From Malania oleifera (Eukaryota; Streptophyta; Magnoliopsida; Santalales; Ximeniaceae): a stretch of 64,000 bases of DNA. The first letter of the stretch is position 1, and each line of letters starts with the position of its first letter. Where the stretch lies: NCBI RefSeq assembly GCF_029873635.1, contig NC_080425.1:39683390-39747389 (forward strand), written 5' to 3'. The position numbers and the translations under genes were made by a program. Shown here piece after piece: positions 33,900 through 45,947 of this stretch. The notes beneath the pieces are model-generated. The model had not been told where the DNA came from. It saw nothing but the letters and a program-made list of their open reading frames with translations, and searched no databases.

Positions 33900-36880
33900 T
33901 ATGTGTTGTAGTGTGAATTGTCTTAAAGTTTTGATCGATTCTAAGATGTCTTTGGAAGAAGTTTGTTTAGCTGAAAGTGCTACAGCACGCACAATTCTTC
34001 GAGATAGGAAATATTTTCATTACTTAAATATATCTTCAACAAATGTTAATACAATATATGGTTCTACAAATTTGATTGAAGACTCTGGAAAAGCTAATAT
34101 AAAGTTACCCAATGGTACTTTATTACAAACTGATGAAGCTTTATATTCCAGCAGTTTCAGAAGAAATATGTTAAACTTTAAAAATTTAAAATTCAATGGA
34201 TATCATATTGAAACTACAAATAAAGGTAGTAAAGAATTCCTTTATATTACTTCTATTATTTATGGGAAGAAACAAATTTTAGAAAAACTGTCAACTTTAT
34301 CTTCTGGAATGTATTATACAAAAATTAAAGCAATTGAATCATATAATGTCTTACACCAGAAGTATAATAACCCAAAGTTATTCACACTTTGGCATAATCG
34401 TCTTGACATCCTGGAGATATAATGATGCAAATTATTATTGAGAATTCACATGGTCATCCACTAAAGAATCAGAAGATTCTTTTATCAAATGATTTCATGT
34501 ATACTACTTGCTCTCAAAGGAAATTAATTTTCAAACCATTTGTTTCAAAAGTAAGTCTTGAATCACCCAGTTTCTTACAGAGAATTTATAGTGATATATG
34601 CGGACCAATACATACACCATTTGAACTATTTAGACATTTCATGGTCTTAATTGATGCATCTACTAGATGGTCACATGTTTCTTTACTTTCTACTCGTAAT
34701 ATTGCATTTGCTAGACTTCTTTCTTGACTAATTAGATTACGAGCTCATTTTCTCGATTATCCAATTAAATCAATTTATTTGGATAATGTTGTTGAATTTA
34801 CATCCCAAACTTTTGATAACTATTGCATGTCACTTAAAATAGATGTTGAACATCCCATTGCTCATACCCATATACAAAATGATTTAGCTAAATATTTTAT
34901 TAAGAGACTTCAACTCATTGCTAGATCTATGATGATGACAACCAAATTGCATTTACTTGTTTGTGGACATATTATTCTTCATACTGCATGTTTAGTTCGT
35001 ATAAGGCCAATTGCTTACAATAATCTTTCACCCATGCAATTAGTTTCTGGGCAACAACCTGATATTTCTTATTTAAGAACTTTTGACTGTGCAACTTATG
35101 TTCCTATTGCCCCTCCTTAAAGAACTAAAATGGGTCCTCAACGTAAGATTGATAGTTATGTTGGTTCAAGATTGTCATTTTGATGAAATAGTATTCCCTA
35201 CATTAGGGAGAGCAAAATTAGTGCCTGAAGCACAACATGAAATCACACGGAATGTCATGAGTTTATCTCATTTAGATTCTCGCACAAATCAAAGTGAACT
35301 TGAAGTTCAGAAGACTATACATTTGTAAGGGGTTGCAAATCAATTACTAGATTCTTTTACAAATACCAAGGTCATATTAAAATCTCATATACCTGCTGCA
35401 AATATTCCACACGCATTGATGTCCCTGAAGGACAATAGCTGACTAATAAACCTAAACCGCAAGTTAATTGTGGAAGACCTATTGATGCAAAAGATAAAAC
35501 TCCTAGAAGGAGAAAATTGAAATATGTAAACACTCCAAAAGAGGTTACAGAGGTGGATAATCCATTCGACATTCACAAACCCATTTCTCCTGAAAATGAA
35601 ATCCCTAGTATGAAACCTCCTGAAGAGGAATCTCCTCAAGAGAAAACTCTTGAAGAGATATCCCTTGAAAAGGGAGAAGTACATGGAAATAATAATGAGA
35701 TCTCAATTCTTTACACATGAGAAATGTGGGATAAAAATCAAGTTGTTGTCAACAACACATTTGCATATGCAGTAGCTACTGACATTACCATAAGTAATGA
35801 GGATCCTGAACCTAAATCTATTAATGAATGTCGATATAAAAGTGATTGGTCAAAATGGAAAGAGGCTATCACATCAGAATTAAACTCTCTATAAAAAAAA
35901 AAAAAAAGTTTTTGGACCTGTAGTTCAAACAACAGAAGATGTCCAACTCGTTGGATACAAATGGGTATTTGTACGTAAGTGAAATGAAAATAATGAAATT
36001 ACTCTATATAAAGCAAGACTTGTGGCACAAGACTTCTCGCAGAAACCTAGAATTGATTATGAGGAGACATATTCTCTCATAATGGATGGAATCACTTTCA
36101 GATTCTTAATTAGGTTAGCAGTCGCTGAACGATTGAGCATGCATCTTATGGACATAGTAACAACATACCTATATCGATCGTTGGATAATGAAATTTATAT
36201 GAAAATCCCTGAAAGATTTAAATTGCCTAAAGCAAAACCCCAAAAATTTATATTCAATTAAACTCCAACATTCTTTATATGGATTAAAACAATCTGAATG
36301 CATGTGGTACAATTAGTTAAGGGAGCACCTTGTGAAAGAAGGTTTTATAAATGATCCAATTTGTCCATGTATTTTTATTAAAAGATCAGAATTCGAATTT
36401 GTTATAATTGTTATTTATGTTGATGATTTCAATTTAGTTGGGACTTCTGAAAAGCTCACTAAATCTGCTAATTATTTAATGGCATAATTTAAGATAAAAA
36501 GATTTAGGAAAGACAAAATATTGTCTTAGCCTACAGATTGAGCATGCAAATGGCGAAATTTTCGTTCATTAATCTAACTATACCGAAAAGGTATTAAGGT
36601 AATTCTATATGGAAAAAGTTCATCCTTTGGGATCTCTAATGATGGTGCGATCACTTGATGTTAAAATGGATCCATTTCGACCACATGATGAGGGGGAGGA
36701 TTTACTTGGTCCTAAAGTACCATATTTAAGTGTTATCAGCTCTCTAATGTATCTAGCCAATTGTACAAGACCTGACAATGCATTTGCTGTAAATCTACTA
36801 GTAAGATATAACTCTGCTCCTATTTAGCGTCATTGGAATGGAATTAAGCACATTTTATGCTATTTGAGAGATACATTTGA
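33900..36880 (+). pseudogene. Element A pol (protease, integrase, RT)
   Basis: Protease region open at 33901-34422. Where the family has an aspartate active-site D-S/T-A/G, this copy reads LAESAT, so Asp is replaced by Glu. Integrase is split over 34422-34727 and 34779-35120 by a frameshift and a stop, with LYSDICGP-like and YLDNVVEFTSQTF blocks. RT remnants run from about 35740 to 36880 (INECRYKSDWSKWKEAITSE; GVDFEETYS-like; MDIVTTYLYRSLDNEIYMK; PYLSVISSLMYLANCTRPD) with many stops. An A-run at 35894-35907 lies inside the RT region. Confidence 0.82.
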
Positions 36881-36883
36881 TGT

Positions 36884-37789
36884 AACGACCCAAAAATTCA
36901 TACTATTTTTTTTTTTTGCTATATAATCGTATTATTATGATACCCCTAATAACATCTACTATAACATCTCAGTCCCAAAGTGGGCACCGAGGAATACCTG
37001 TTCATAAGATAACACACCTATGTAGCGGAAAACATAAAATCATAACACCATAAATACAATACCAGAATTTCAGTATTTTCTCCAAAATATACATACATAT
37101 CACTCCAGAAACACCCACCAGACCTCCTATGATTTACTCAAAAATACATCTCCTTAAAACACTTACCCTGCAGATAGGGTAGTACAACCGTCCCTTTTAT
37201 CTCCGAGCCTTATCTATTCATCTAGCTGGGTCACCTGAAATGTGTTAAATTACTGGGATGAGACAACTCTTAGTAAGACAAAATATGTTATTACTAGTGT
37301 GTGGCAACTGAGTTTACATGAATAATATACTATTAAACAATTGAAACTGAGATAGGATGTAAAATAATATACAGTATAGTTCACACCTATGTGGCTTAAA
37401 ATACAATTGTTTCTTAACTTTCTATTTAATCATACTTTTAGTAATTATAAATATATCTGTTTTTTTCCTATAAATCTTTATATATACATAAGTGTGAAAA
37501 CTTCCCTGGATGGTTGTATGTCATGATTTAACCCCTCATGACAGGGTTGTGCGGCCTATAGGCAGGAGTTGACACTGGTTGGCTTACCAAGATAAGTCAA
37601 CTAAAACCTCTATCGTTAGATCGGCTGCCTCAACTCGGACTACTGGGGAATCTGCAAGCTCTCCCAAGGCACGATCAACTACACATATAATCCACACACT
37701 ATTTAAGATATGTGGTTGCACTTTATACTGTATAACTATGGTACCATGTTCTGTAATCTAATATGTTCCATTAAGGTCTTATATGCATG
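36884..37789. mobile_element. Possible LTR-like fragment between elements A and B
   Basis: Starts abruptly after element A with TGTAACGACCCAAAAATTCA, a terminus used by many plant gypsy-type LTRs, and contains GC-richer stretches (ACTCGGACTACTGGGGAAT) near 37635. The right boundary is unclear and no coding domain is present. Confidence 0.35.
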
Positions 37790-37966
37790 CGTAGTTAATT
37801 AAATTATGTAATTTAATTTTTGGTACATATTATAATTGATTTACTTTACTTGTACTTGATTGACCATAGGGTTGTAAATATACTGTTGTTAGGTTACTCA
37901 CCTAGGGCATTAATTTTAAAAGTACCAATTCACCCCCCCTTTTGGGATCACGGTAAAACTAACAAT

Positions 37967-37977
37967 TGGTATCAGAG
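37967..37977 (+). promoter_or_regulatory. Primer-binding site of element B
   Basis: TGGTATCAGAG, complementary to the 3' region of initiator tRNA-Met as in most plant copia elements. It lies two bases after the 5' LTR terminus. Confidence 0.85.
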
Positions 37978-38019
37978 TCACGTAGCATAGACTAGTAGTT
38001 ATTTTGCAAAAGAACTTAT

Positions 38020-39624
38020 ATGACTCATAGCTCCCTGACCTATTTCCCTGAGGGACCATCTTCCACACGACCTTTGATTTTCAATGGTGTTAATTACACC
38101 TTCTAGAAACAGAGGATGCGCATCTATCTCCAAAATATAGATTGGAAGGTGTGGAGGATTGTCTCCAAGGGAAATTATGTTCTTATGAAAACAGAGGATA
38201 CAACTAGAATTTCTAAAATTGAGGAAGAATATGATGATGATAATATGAAAGTTGTTTATTTGAATGCCACTGCTATGAACATTTTGTATTGTAGTCTTGA
38301 TGTAAATGAGTTTAATAGAATTATGGCATGTGCTACTGCAAAAGAAATCTAGGATAAGTTAGAAGTCACATATGAGCGTACTAGGGATGTGAAAGATAGT
38401 AGGATAGATATGTTGACTAGTGAGTATGAGGCCTTTAGGATGAATGTAGGTGAGTCTATTTAGAGCATGTACACTAGATTCACATACATCATAAACTCAT
38501 TGCATGCATTAGGTAAGACCTATTCCACATATGAGATGATTAGGAAGATCCTTAGAGGCTTGCCTCTTGTTTGGGAAGCCAAGACTACGACCATTGCTGA
38601 GGGTAGAGACCTTAAGGTCATGACTCTAGATGAATTGATAGGTTCCTTGATCACCTATGAATTAGCCATAAATGAGAGACTCAATGAACACAATAGGGCG
38701 AAAAAAAGTGACTGCATTAAAAACCTCCACTAACACATCTAGTGAATGCAACGAACCTAACATTGATGATGATATGGTCATGCTAACTATAAAATTTAGC
38801 AGATTCTTCAGGAAGAATAGAAAATCATACAAAAGATATAGGGAGTCTACATCTAAGAAGGGAAAGTCTAGCAAAAGAAAAGAAAAATCAAATGCTCCCA
38901 CATGTTACAACTGCAACAAAGTTGGGCACATCAAGCCGGACTGCCCACTACTGAAAAAGGAGACTAAGAAAAAGAAGAAAGTCATGAAGGCAGGCACATC
39001 ATGGGATAAATTGAGCAGCAGTGACTCATACTCAAACCGCAGTGACTTAGAAGTTGCTAATCTGTGCCTAATGGCACATGGTGATGAGGTATCGTCCTCT
39101 TGTTCTTTATCTTTATATTATTCATCTGATGATTGTGATTCTGATTGCATGCCTACGTTTAGAGAATTACAATTTGAATATATTTGTGTATCTAAATTGT
39201 TGAGTAAAATGACAAAAAAAAATGATGATTTGAAAAAGAAATGTAAAAATTGATCAAAATTGTTTGGTATTGCAAAAACCTCCCATGCTTCTATTTTGAA
39301 AGAAAAAGATGTGACTATTTCTGAACTTGAGAGGAAATTGGAGGATAGCTCCAAAATTATTTTTAAATTCACCGAGGGCAAACTCAATTTTGAAAAACTA
39401 CTTGGTGCCCAAAGAAATTCTTTAAGTAAAGAGGGTCTAGGTTTTAATGGCATTGAAAATATTAGATGACCTAATCTTTACTTGGGACATTTCACGCGTG
39501 AATCAAAATCTCAAGTCCTTCCTAAAGATCCCAAGTGTAGAATGAAATGTTTTAAATGCAAACAAATTGGGCATATTCAATTTGATTGTCCACTTAGGAA
39601 TAAGCATGCGAAAATTAGATAAAG
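38020..39624 (+). pseudogene. Element B gag
   Basis: Starts at ATG 38020 (MTHSSLTYFPEG) and follows the SIRE-type gag through several stops: FNGVNY-like block, MRIYLQNIDWKVW at 38116, YEAFRMNVGESI, ILRGLPLVWEAKTT, then a frame from 38672 to 39253 with zinc knuckle CYNCNKVGHIKPDC (about 38910-38951) and the LCLMAHGDEVSS motif. A coiled-coil-like Lys/Glu-rich part (39260-39469) and a second knuckle CFKCKQIGHIQFDC (about 39550-39591) follow. Stops at about 38104, 38350, 38461, 39252 and 39470 interrupt it. Confidence 0.82.
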
Positions 39625-39689
39625 TATGGGTAGTTAAGGGTGATCCAGCTACTAACCCTTGTGGACCCAACAAAATTTAGGGAACAGCA

Positions 39690-42600
39690 CCAGTTACTTA
39701 GTCTATTTTGCAGGTATGTTTAAGATCGTCCTCCTCCAAGGACAGGTGGTACCTGGACAGTGGGTGCTCATGGCACATAACTAGCGACAAGGGAAAATTT
39801 GCATCAATCACTCCCAAGGATGGAGGATATGTGACATTCGGCGACAATGCAAAAGGATGCATCATCAGGGTAAGTAAGGTTGGTAAGGATCCTTCCTTTA
39901 TTATTGATAATATTTTATTAGTTGATGGGCTGAAGCATAATTTATTGAGCATAAGTCAATTGTGTGATAAAGGATATAAGGTATCATTTGAAAATGATAA
40001 ATGCATAGTTGAAAATAAATCAGATCACAAAGTACTTTTTACTTCAGATCATCATGAAAATGTTTATACTACCACTTTTGATAACTTAGCTTCTCAACAA
40101 GTAACTTGTTTTTCTGCAATAAATGAAGCTAGTTGTTTATGACATAGGCGTTTAGGACACGCTAGCATGGACTTATTGTCAAAACTTGTAAGAAAAGAAT
40201 TAATAAAAGACTTGCCTAAAATGTCATTTGTGAAAGATAAAATTTGTTATGCATGTCAAATGGATAAGCAAACAAAATCTAGTTTTAAGAAAAAGAAATT
40301 TATATCCACCACTAGACCACTTGAAATGCTTCACTTGGATTTGTTTGGTCCTAATATTGTGCAAAGTCTTGGTGGTAAATCATATGTTTTTATCATTGTT
40401 GATGACTTTTCTAGATTCACATGGGTGTTATTTCTTTCACATAAAAATGAATCATGTGAACAGTTTACTAAGGTTTGTAGGAGAATTCAAAATGAAAAAG
40501 GCTACAAGATAACACATATAAGAAGTGATAGAGGAACTGAATTTAAGAATGAAGGCATAGAAAATTATTGTGACCTAGAGGGCATATCACATAACTTTTC
40601 AACACCTAGGACCCCTCAACAAAACGGTGTGGTAGAAAGAAAGAATAGGTCATTACAAGAAATGGGTAGAACTATGTTGAATGAACATAACTTACCTAAA
40701 TATTTTTGGGCCGAGGTCATAAATACTGCCTATTATGCCATGAATAGGGTGTTGATTAGACGGTCAATTAATAAAACCCCCTATGAATTGTGGAACAACC
40801 ATAAACCTAATATTTCCTATTTTCATGTTTTTGGTTTTAAATGCTTTGTGCTTAGGGATAATGAACGTCTAGGGAAATTGACTCTAAATCTCATGAAGGC
40901 ATTTTCCTAGGTTATGCTCTTAATAGTAAAGCATATAGGGTTTTCAATAAAAGAACATTGACTGTCATTGAATATATCCATGTTGTGTTTGATGAATCTA
41001 ATCCATTTTCTATGAAAAATGATGAAGAAGATATTGATATTAGAAAATGTTTAGATAAATTGTCTATTGAAAACAACGCAAGTGAAAATTCAGAAGTAAA
41101 TGATAAATCATCTGAAGATAATAATAACGAAAATGAAATTCAAAAGTTGCCTAGAGATTGGAAATTTATCAGGAACCATCCTATAGATCAAATCATAGGT
41201 AAACCATCTCGTGGTGTGGCCACAAGATCCTCCTTGAAGAACCTAGTGAGCCATTCCGCTTTCTTGTCCCACAAAGAACCTAAAAGTATTAAAGAAGCTA
41301 TAGAAGATGAGTCTTGGGTGTTATCCATGCAAGAAGAACTTTAATCAATTTGAAAGAAGCAAAGTGTGGACCCTTGTTCCTAGACCTAATGATCATACAA
41401 TTATTGGAATCAAATGGGTATATACAAATAAGAAATATGAGAAAGGGGTAGTAACTAGAAAAAAAGCTAGACTAGTTACCCAAGGTTATAATCAGGAGGA
41501 GGGGATCAACTTTGATGAAACATATGCTCCTGTTGTTAGGTTAGAAGCCATTCGTATGCTACTTGCTTATACCGCTTTTAAAAATTTTAAATTGTTTCAA
41601 ATGGATGTTAAAATCACTTTTCTAAATGGCTATATTAATGAGGAAGTATATGTAGAACAACCACCCGGTTTTGAAAATCATAAATATTTAGATCATGTTT
41701 ATCGGTTGTCTAAGGCCTTGTATGAATTGAAACAAGCTCCTAGAGCTTGGTATGAGAGGTTTAGTGGTTTTCTACTAGAAAATGGGTTTACTCGTGGCAA
41801 GATTGACACTACACTCTTCATCAAATCCAAAAATGATGATATACTCCTTGTTCAAATTTATCTGGACGATATCATTTTTGGAGCAACTAATGATGAGCTG
41901 TGTAATAAGTTTTCCAAATACATGCAAAGTGAGTTTGAAATGAGCATAATGGGTGAACTTAGTTTCTTCTTAGGGTTGTAGATTAAACAAGTTAAGTATG
42001 GAACTTTCATATGCCAATCAAAATATGTCAGGGACTTGCTCAAGAAATTTAATATGGAAGATTGTAAAATTCTTGGTACACCTATGAGTTCTTCCATTAG
42101 ACTTGATAAAGATGAGCAAGGGATCCCTGTTGACGTAAAATTGTATCGTGGCATGATTGGGAGTCTTCTATATCTCACTGTTAGTAGGCCTGATATTATG
42201 TTTAGCGTGTGCATGTGTGCTAGGTTTCAGGCTGCTCCTAAGGAATCTTATCTATTAGCTGTTAAATGAATCCTTAGGTATCTAGTTGGAACCATAGAGT
42301 TAGGCTTATGGTACCCTAAGCATACTACCTTTGAGATTGTGAGGTATACTGATGCTGACTTTGTCGGTAGTAAAGTTGATAGAAAGAGTACCAGTGGCAC
42401 TTGTCACTATTTAGGACAATCTCTCGTTTCTTGGTTTTCCAAGAAACAAAACTCAGTTGCTTTATCCACACCGAAAGCATAATACATTGCGACTAGAAGT
42501 TGTTGTGCTCAAACTCTCTATAAAAAACAACAACTTATGGATTTTGGATTGCACTATGATACAGTATCGATTAAATGTGATAATACTAGTGCAATCAACA

Positions 42601-42812
42601 TCTCTAGAAATTCTATCTCACATTCATGAACTAAACACATCAAAATTAGACATCACTTCCTTCTTGACCATGTGCAGAAAGGGGATGTTGCTCTTGAATT
42701 TGTATGCACCAATGAGCAGTGGGCGGACATCTTCACTAAACCACTTCCCGAAGATAGGTTCATACAAATTAGACGTGAATTAGGGCTCATGCATAGTAGA
42801 GATGCTTTCTAG
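39690..42812 (+). pseudogene. Element B pol (PR, IN, RT, RNase H)
   Basis: Protease with the active site WYLDSGCSWHIT near 39748-39783. Integrase with HH-CC zinc finger (RRLGHASMDLL; CYACQMDKQT) and core motifs (HLDLFGP, RSDRGTEF, TPQQNGVVERKNR). RT with [20 protein letters not shown] and catalytic YLDDIIFG near 41859-41882. RNase H ending with YIATRSCCAQ-like, [17 protein letters not shown] and [10 protein letters not shown] near 42722-42751. Breaks: stop at 40141 between protease and integrase, a 1-base frame loss near 40870-40880, a frame change near 41340, and stops at 41979, 42267, 42479 and 42627. Confidence 0.87.
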
Positions 42813-43338
42813 ATATTTCATAGTTTGCATAAATTTAGGGGGGGTTTTCTAATTAGTTTACAAGTCTAAACAACTAATATGACTATTGATATCTTTTATG
42901 GGCTTAGACTTGGTGAAAATTTATTATTGTTTGTGGTGCATAATTCTCATATCTACTGCCTAGTGATGCCTGCATTTATGTTTTATATCTTGTTCGTACT
43001 AGAACTGTTTGAGTAGTAGTGGATAAATTGCTAGGACTTGTAAACTCGAAACAGGTCAATTTTTATACAGGATTTGTGTTGGAATGTCCTATTTTCAAAA
43101 GGCACTTTGCCGAAATTTTTCAAAAATTTTCCAAACTTATTGTGTAAATGATTTTTAGTCATTGCGTAGAGCTGTAATTATTATGGTCTTTTTTGCTGTT
43201 GCCAAATGGGGGAGATGAAGAGGCAAAAAAATTGGGTTGAAATTTGGTTGCACTTAATGTATATTGTTAGGGTAGTCTTCTAAGGCTATACCCATATTTT
43301 TTGCATGATGTATTTGTCATCATCAAAAAGGGGGAGAA

Positions 43339-45947
43339 TGTTGACCTTATAGGTCACACCTGGTTTTAATAATGACAAATACTTGTTGTACTTGATGAGT
43401 GTTTGAGGATATGTACAAGTATACTGTTGGCTCATCTAAATGATGGCACAAGGAGTAGAAGTTGGAGGCCCTAAAGATCCTATCAATGTTGTATTTAAAT
43501 TCTTTATTCATTATGGGTCTGTAATAGTAAATAGGTTCTTGGGCTGTAATAATTATATGCATCAACTGTATGGTATGATAGGTAAGCTCAAACGAAAAAA
43601 TGCCTAGAATGACCCTAGGACTCTCACATGCACATATATGTATGGTTAAATGGATTGGGTGATCACATAAGCAAAAAGGACCAAAATGCACTAAATATGC
43701 ATGTTCGGTCGACCGAACCAGTGCTAGGTCAACAATTTGACCATAGCCCAATCGATCGAGCCATGGCCAGTATATTCCTCCCGATCGACCGAACTCCATA
43801 TAAGTCAACACTTTGACCACCTGGTTGACTGAGCTTAAATTGTAAACCAACTACCTGGTCGACTGAGTTCCCACGTGTGAGAACTCAATGCTCCGGTCGA
43901 CCGAACTACTCAGTCAAAAGTTCCATATCGATCGAACCACGCTAAAAAGGTAAATCGCCCTTAGGACACAATGTCCGGTCAACCGAACTTGTAGTTCAAT
44001 TTATTCCCGATCGACCGAACTTGCACAAACTCGGTCAAACGAACCTGCTTCCGTCGACCGGTGCTCTCGGGTTGCCCCATTATTTTTACCATAGTTAAAA
44101 TATTAAAACGAGGTTAATTTGGTTAAATTGTATTAAAACTTTTATAATAATTCTCTATGTGTCTTGGACGGCTATAATCAAGGGGAAGCCTATATATACC
44201 CCTTCATTTGGAATGATTGGCAACAAGATTAGTAAACTTGATTAGTGATTTTTCTCTGAATTCCAAAATCATTCTCTCTCACTTCCAAGTATCCCACACT
44301 CATACTTACCTTGTCATATTGCCAAAAATCCATTTGTAAGTTTGAATTGAGTGTTCTTGTCTTATAGGTTTGCTCTCTCAATTTGTGCTTGTTTGATATT
44401 ATTTTGTTTGAAAGCAAGACCTCAAGTTTTCTTAGGAGACTTTGTTAATAAGTCTTTCCTAAGAATACTTCACTTGATCTTTAGAGTATTGCACTATCAT
44501 TGCAATATCTTAAGAAGTTCTTATTTGATTTTGGTTGTTAAAAATCTTTTCAAATCATTTTCAAATATCTAGTGTGCTTCACTTTGAGAAATCTTTGAAG
44601 ATATATTTGGTTATGTTCTAAAGATCTTTGTTGCAATATTTCTTGAGTAATATTATTCGTTGAACACAAAGATCAAATCCTTTTGCAAACAAAATCTATA
44701 CATCTCTTGAGCTTTATATGTTGAGAAAAATCATCTGTTGAGATATCTGAAGTGTAGCTAACATCTTTGTTTGAGCATTGTGATTGAATATATTGTGTGA
44801 TATAAAGATCATATTATTTGCACTCTCACCCACTTATTACAACGCTTGTATAAATATTTGGAGATTTCATTTGAGGATTTGAAGATCTTTGAGGTACTCA
44901 TTGCATACTTCATTTTTAATCAAAGATCATATTTGTGCAAAAATACCTTTGAAAGCAAACCCTAGGTTCTCCTGATTTTTATTGAAAAATATTTTTGGAG
45001 AAAATGTTATTAGGGTCAAATCTTTGAGTATTTATTATATACATCATCTTTCAAAGATTGAACATATTATTTTGAGAAAAACACTCTTACTCTACTGAAC
45101 TCATAATTCACATCATACTAGAGTGCATTTTAAGAGCTTTATTGTTGTACATCTCTGCTTATGTTTAGAAACATCTTTTTTTTGTACAAAATGTTTTATG
45201 TATCGGTTGGGTTCAGCCCGAAAATTGAACTAGGGAGTCTCTACCCCATAAAGGAGACCGGTTTGATTCAACCTAGTAAATTGAACTGGGGAGTTTCTGC
45301 CCCATAAAGGAGACCAGTTGAACTCAGTCTAGTAATTGAGCTGGGTCTTGGCACCACCCGTAAAGTGTTGTTGGGTTATGGCTCCGCCCAGTAAGTGTAG
45401 CTGGGGTATTCCTCGCCCCGTAAGGAGAGACTATAAACGGCTTCTGCTCTGCCCGTTTAAGTGATTAGAGAGAGTGAAATCCTTGGGGAGGTATCCCAAA
45501 ACGAGGACGTAGGCTGGTTTGGCCGAACCTCAATAATAAATATCGTGTGTCTCTCTCTCTCTCTTTATCTTATTTACTTACTACACTTTTATTTCCAAAT
45601 GTGTATGCTTGTTTATTCACTGATAAATCTATTTGTATGCACATATTTAATTTAAATGGGATATGCTGCACTCGTGTATGTTTACATTAATTGGAAAATT
45701 ATTTTTGCATACACACCTTTAAATTTAAATGGGATATGATGTGATGTTTATATGCAAATATTTAATTTGTAAAGAATTCCATGTCTATTTTAAATATCTG
45801 CATACTTCATTACTTGGGGCAATTGAGAATGCTTAGAAAGACCCTAGGTTGTGCTATACTGAATGTGATTTAAAATTAACCAAGGAAGAAATTTTTAAAT
45901 ACCCAATTCACCCCCCCCCCTCTCTTGGGAATACACCAATTCCATCA
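43339..45947 (+). repeat. 3' LTR of element B (2.6 kb)
   Basis: Starts TGTTGACC right after the polypurine tract and ends near CCAATTCCATCA, with a pyrimidine-rich ATTCACCCCCCCCCC stretch just inside, as in the 5' LTR tail (CAATTCACCCCCCC). It contains a motif-dense region at 43700-44060 (GTCGACCGAAC and GGTCAA...TTGACC units), a TATA-like CCTATATATACC near 44190, an array of ACCCCATAAAGGAGACC units at 45190-45430, and a (TC)n run at about 45549-45565. No coding capacity recognised. Confidence 0.75.
45190..45430. repeat. Degenerate tandem array in LTR of element B
   Basis: Four to five imperfect units alternating a GGTTTG/GTTGAACTCAG-(T/C)C(T/C)AGTAAATTGAACT part with GGGAGT(C/T)TCT(A/G)CCCCATAAAGGAG. 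Later units drift to GCCCAGTAAGTG and CGCCCCGTAAGGAG. The unit length is about 55-65 bp. Confidence 0.65.

Larger units (their letters stand above)
32235..36883 (+). mobile_element. Copia element A, truncated and dead
   Basis: Ty1/copia LTR retrotransposon in plus orientation, running away from NOC3. A probable 5' LTR (32235-32800) is followed by gag and pol in copia order (gag, protease, integrase, reverse transcriptase). The sequence is lost after the RT region at 36883, so RNase H and the 3' LTR are missing. Stops and frameshifts occur in most domains. Confidence 0.85.
37790..45947 (+). mobile_element. Copia element B, SIRE/Maximus type
   Basis: Large copia retrotransposon: tail of the 5' LTR (to 37964), tRNA-Met primer-binding site TGGTATCAGAG at 37967-37977, gag with two zinc knuckles, pol in copia order, a 520-bp non-coding gap, polypurine tract AAAAAGGGGGAGAA at 43325-43338 and a long 3' LTR (43339-45947). 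The gag wording (CATAKEI, VANLCLMAHGDEVSS) and the long LTR point to the SIRE/Maximus lineage. The two LTR ends differ markedly, so the insertion is old or chimeric. Confidence 0.87.

Noticed and set aside
42813..43338. Envelope-like third ORF between pol and 3' LTR of element B, as in some SIRE elements
   Set aside because: Only about 520 bp with short frames and no transmembrane or coiled-coil protein.
43347..43850. 167-codon minus-strand frame in the 3' LTR of element B
   Set aside because: Inside a non-coding LTR, no domain, and read antisense through the palindromic motif region.
43700..44060. CRISPR-like array of short repeats
   Set aside because: Units are degenerate, irregularly spaced and lie in a plant retrotransposon LTR; no spacers or cas genes.
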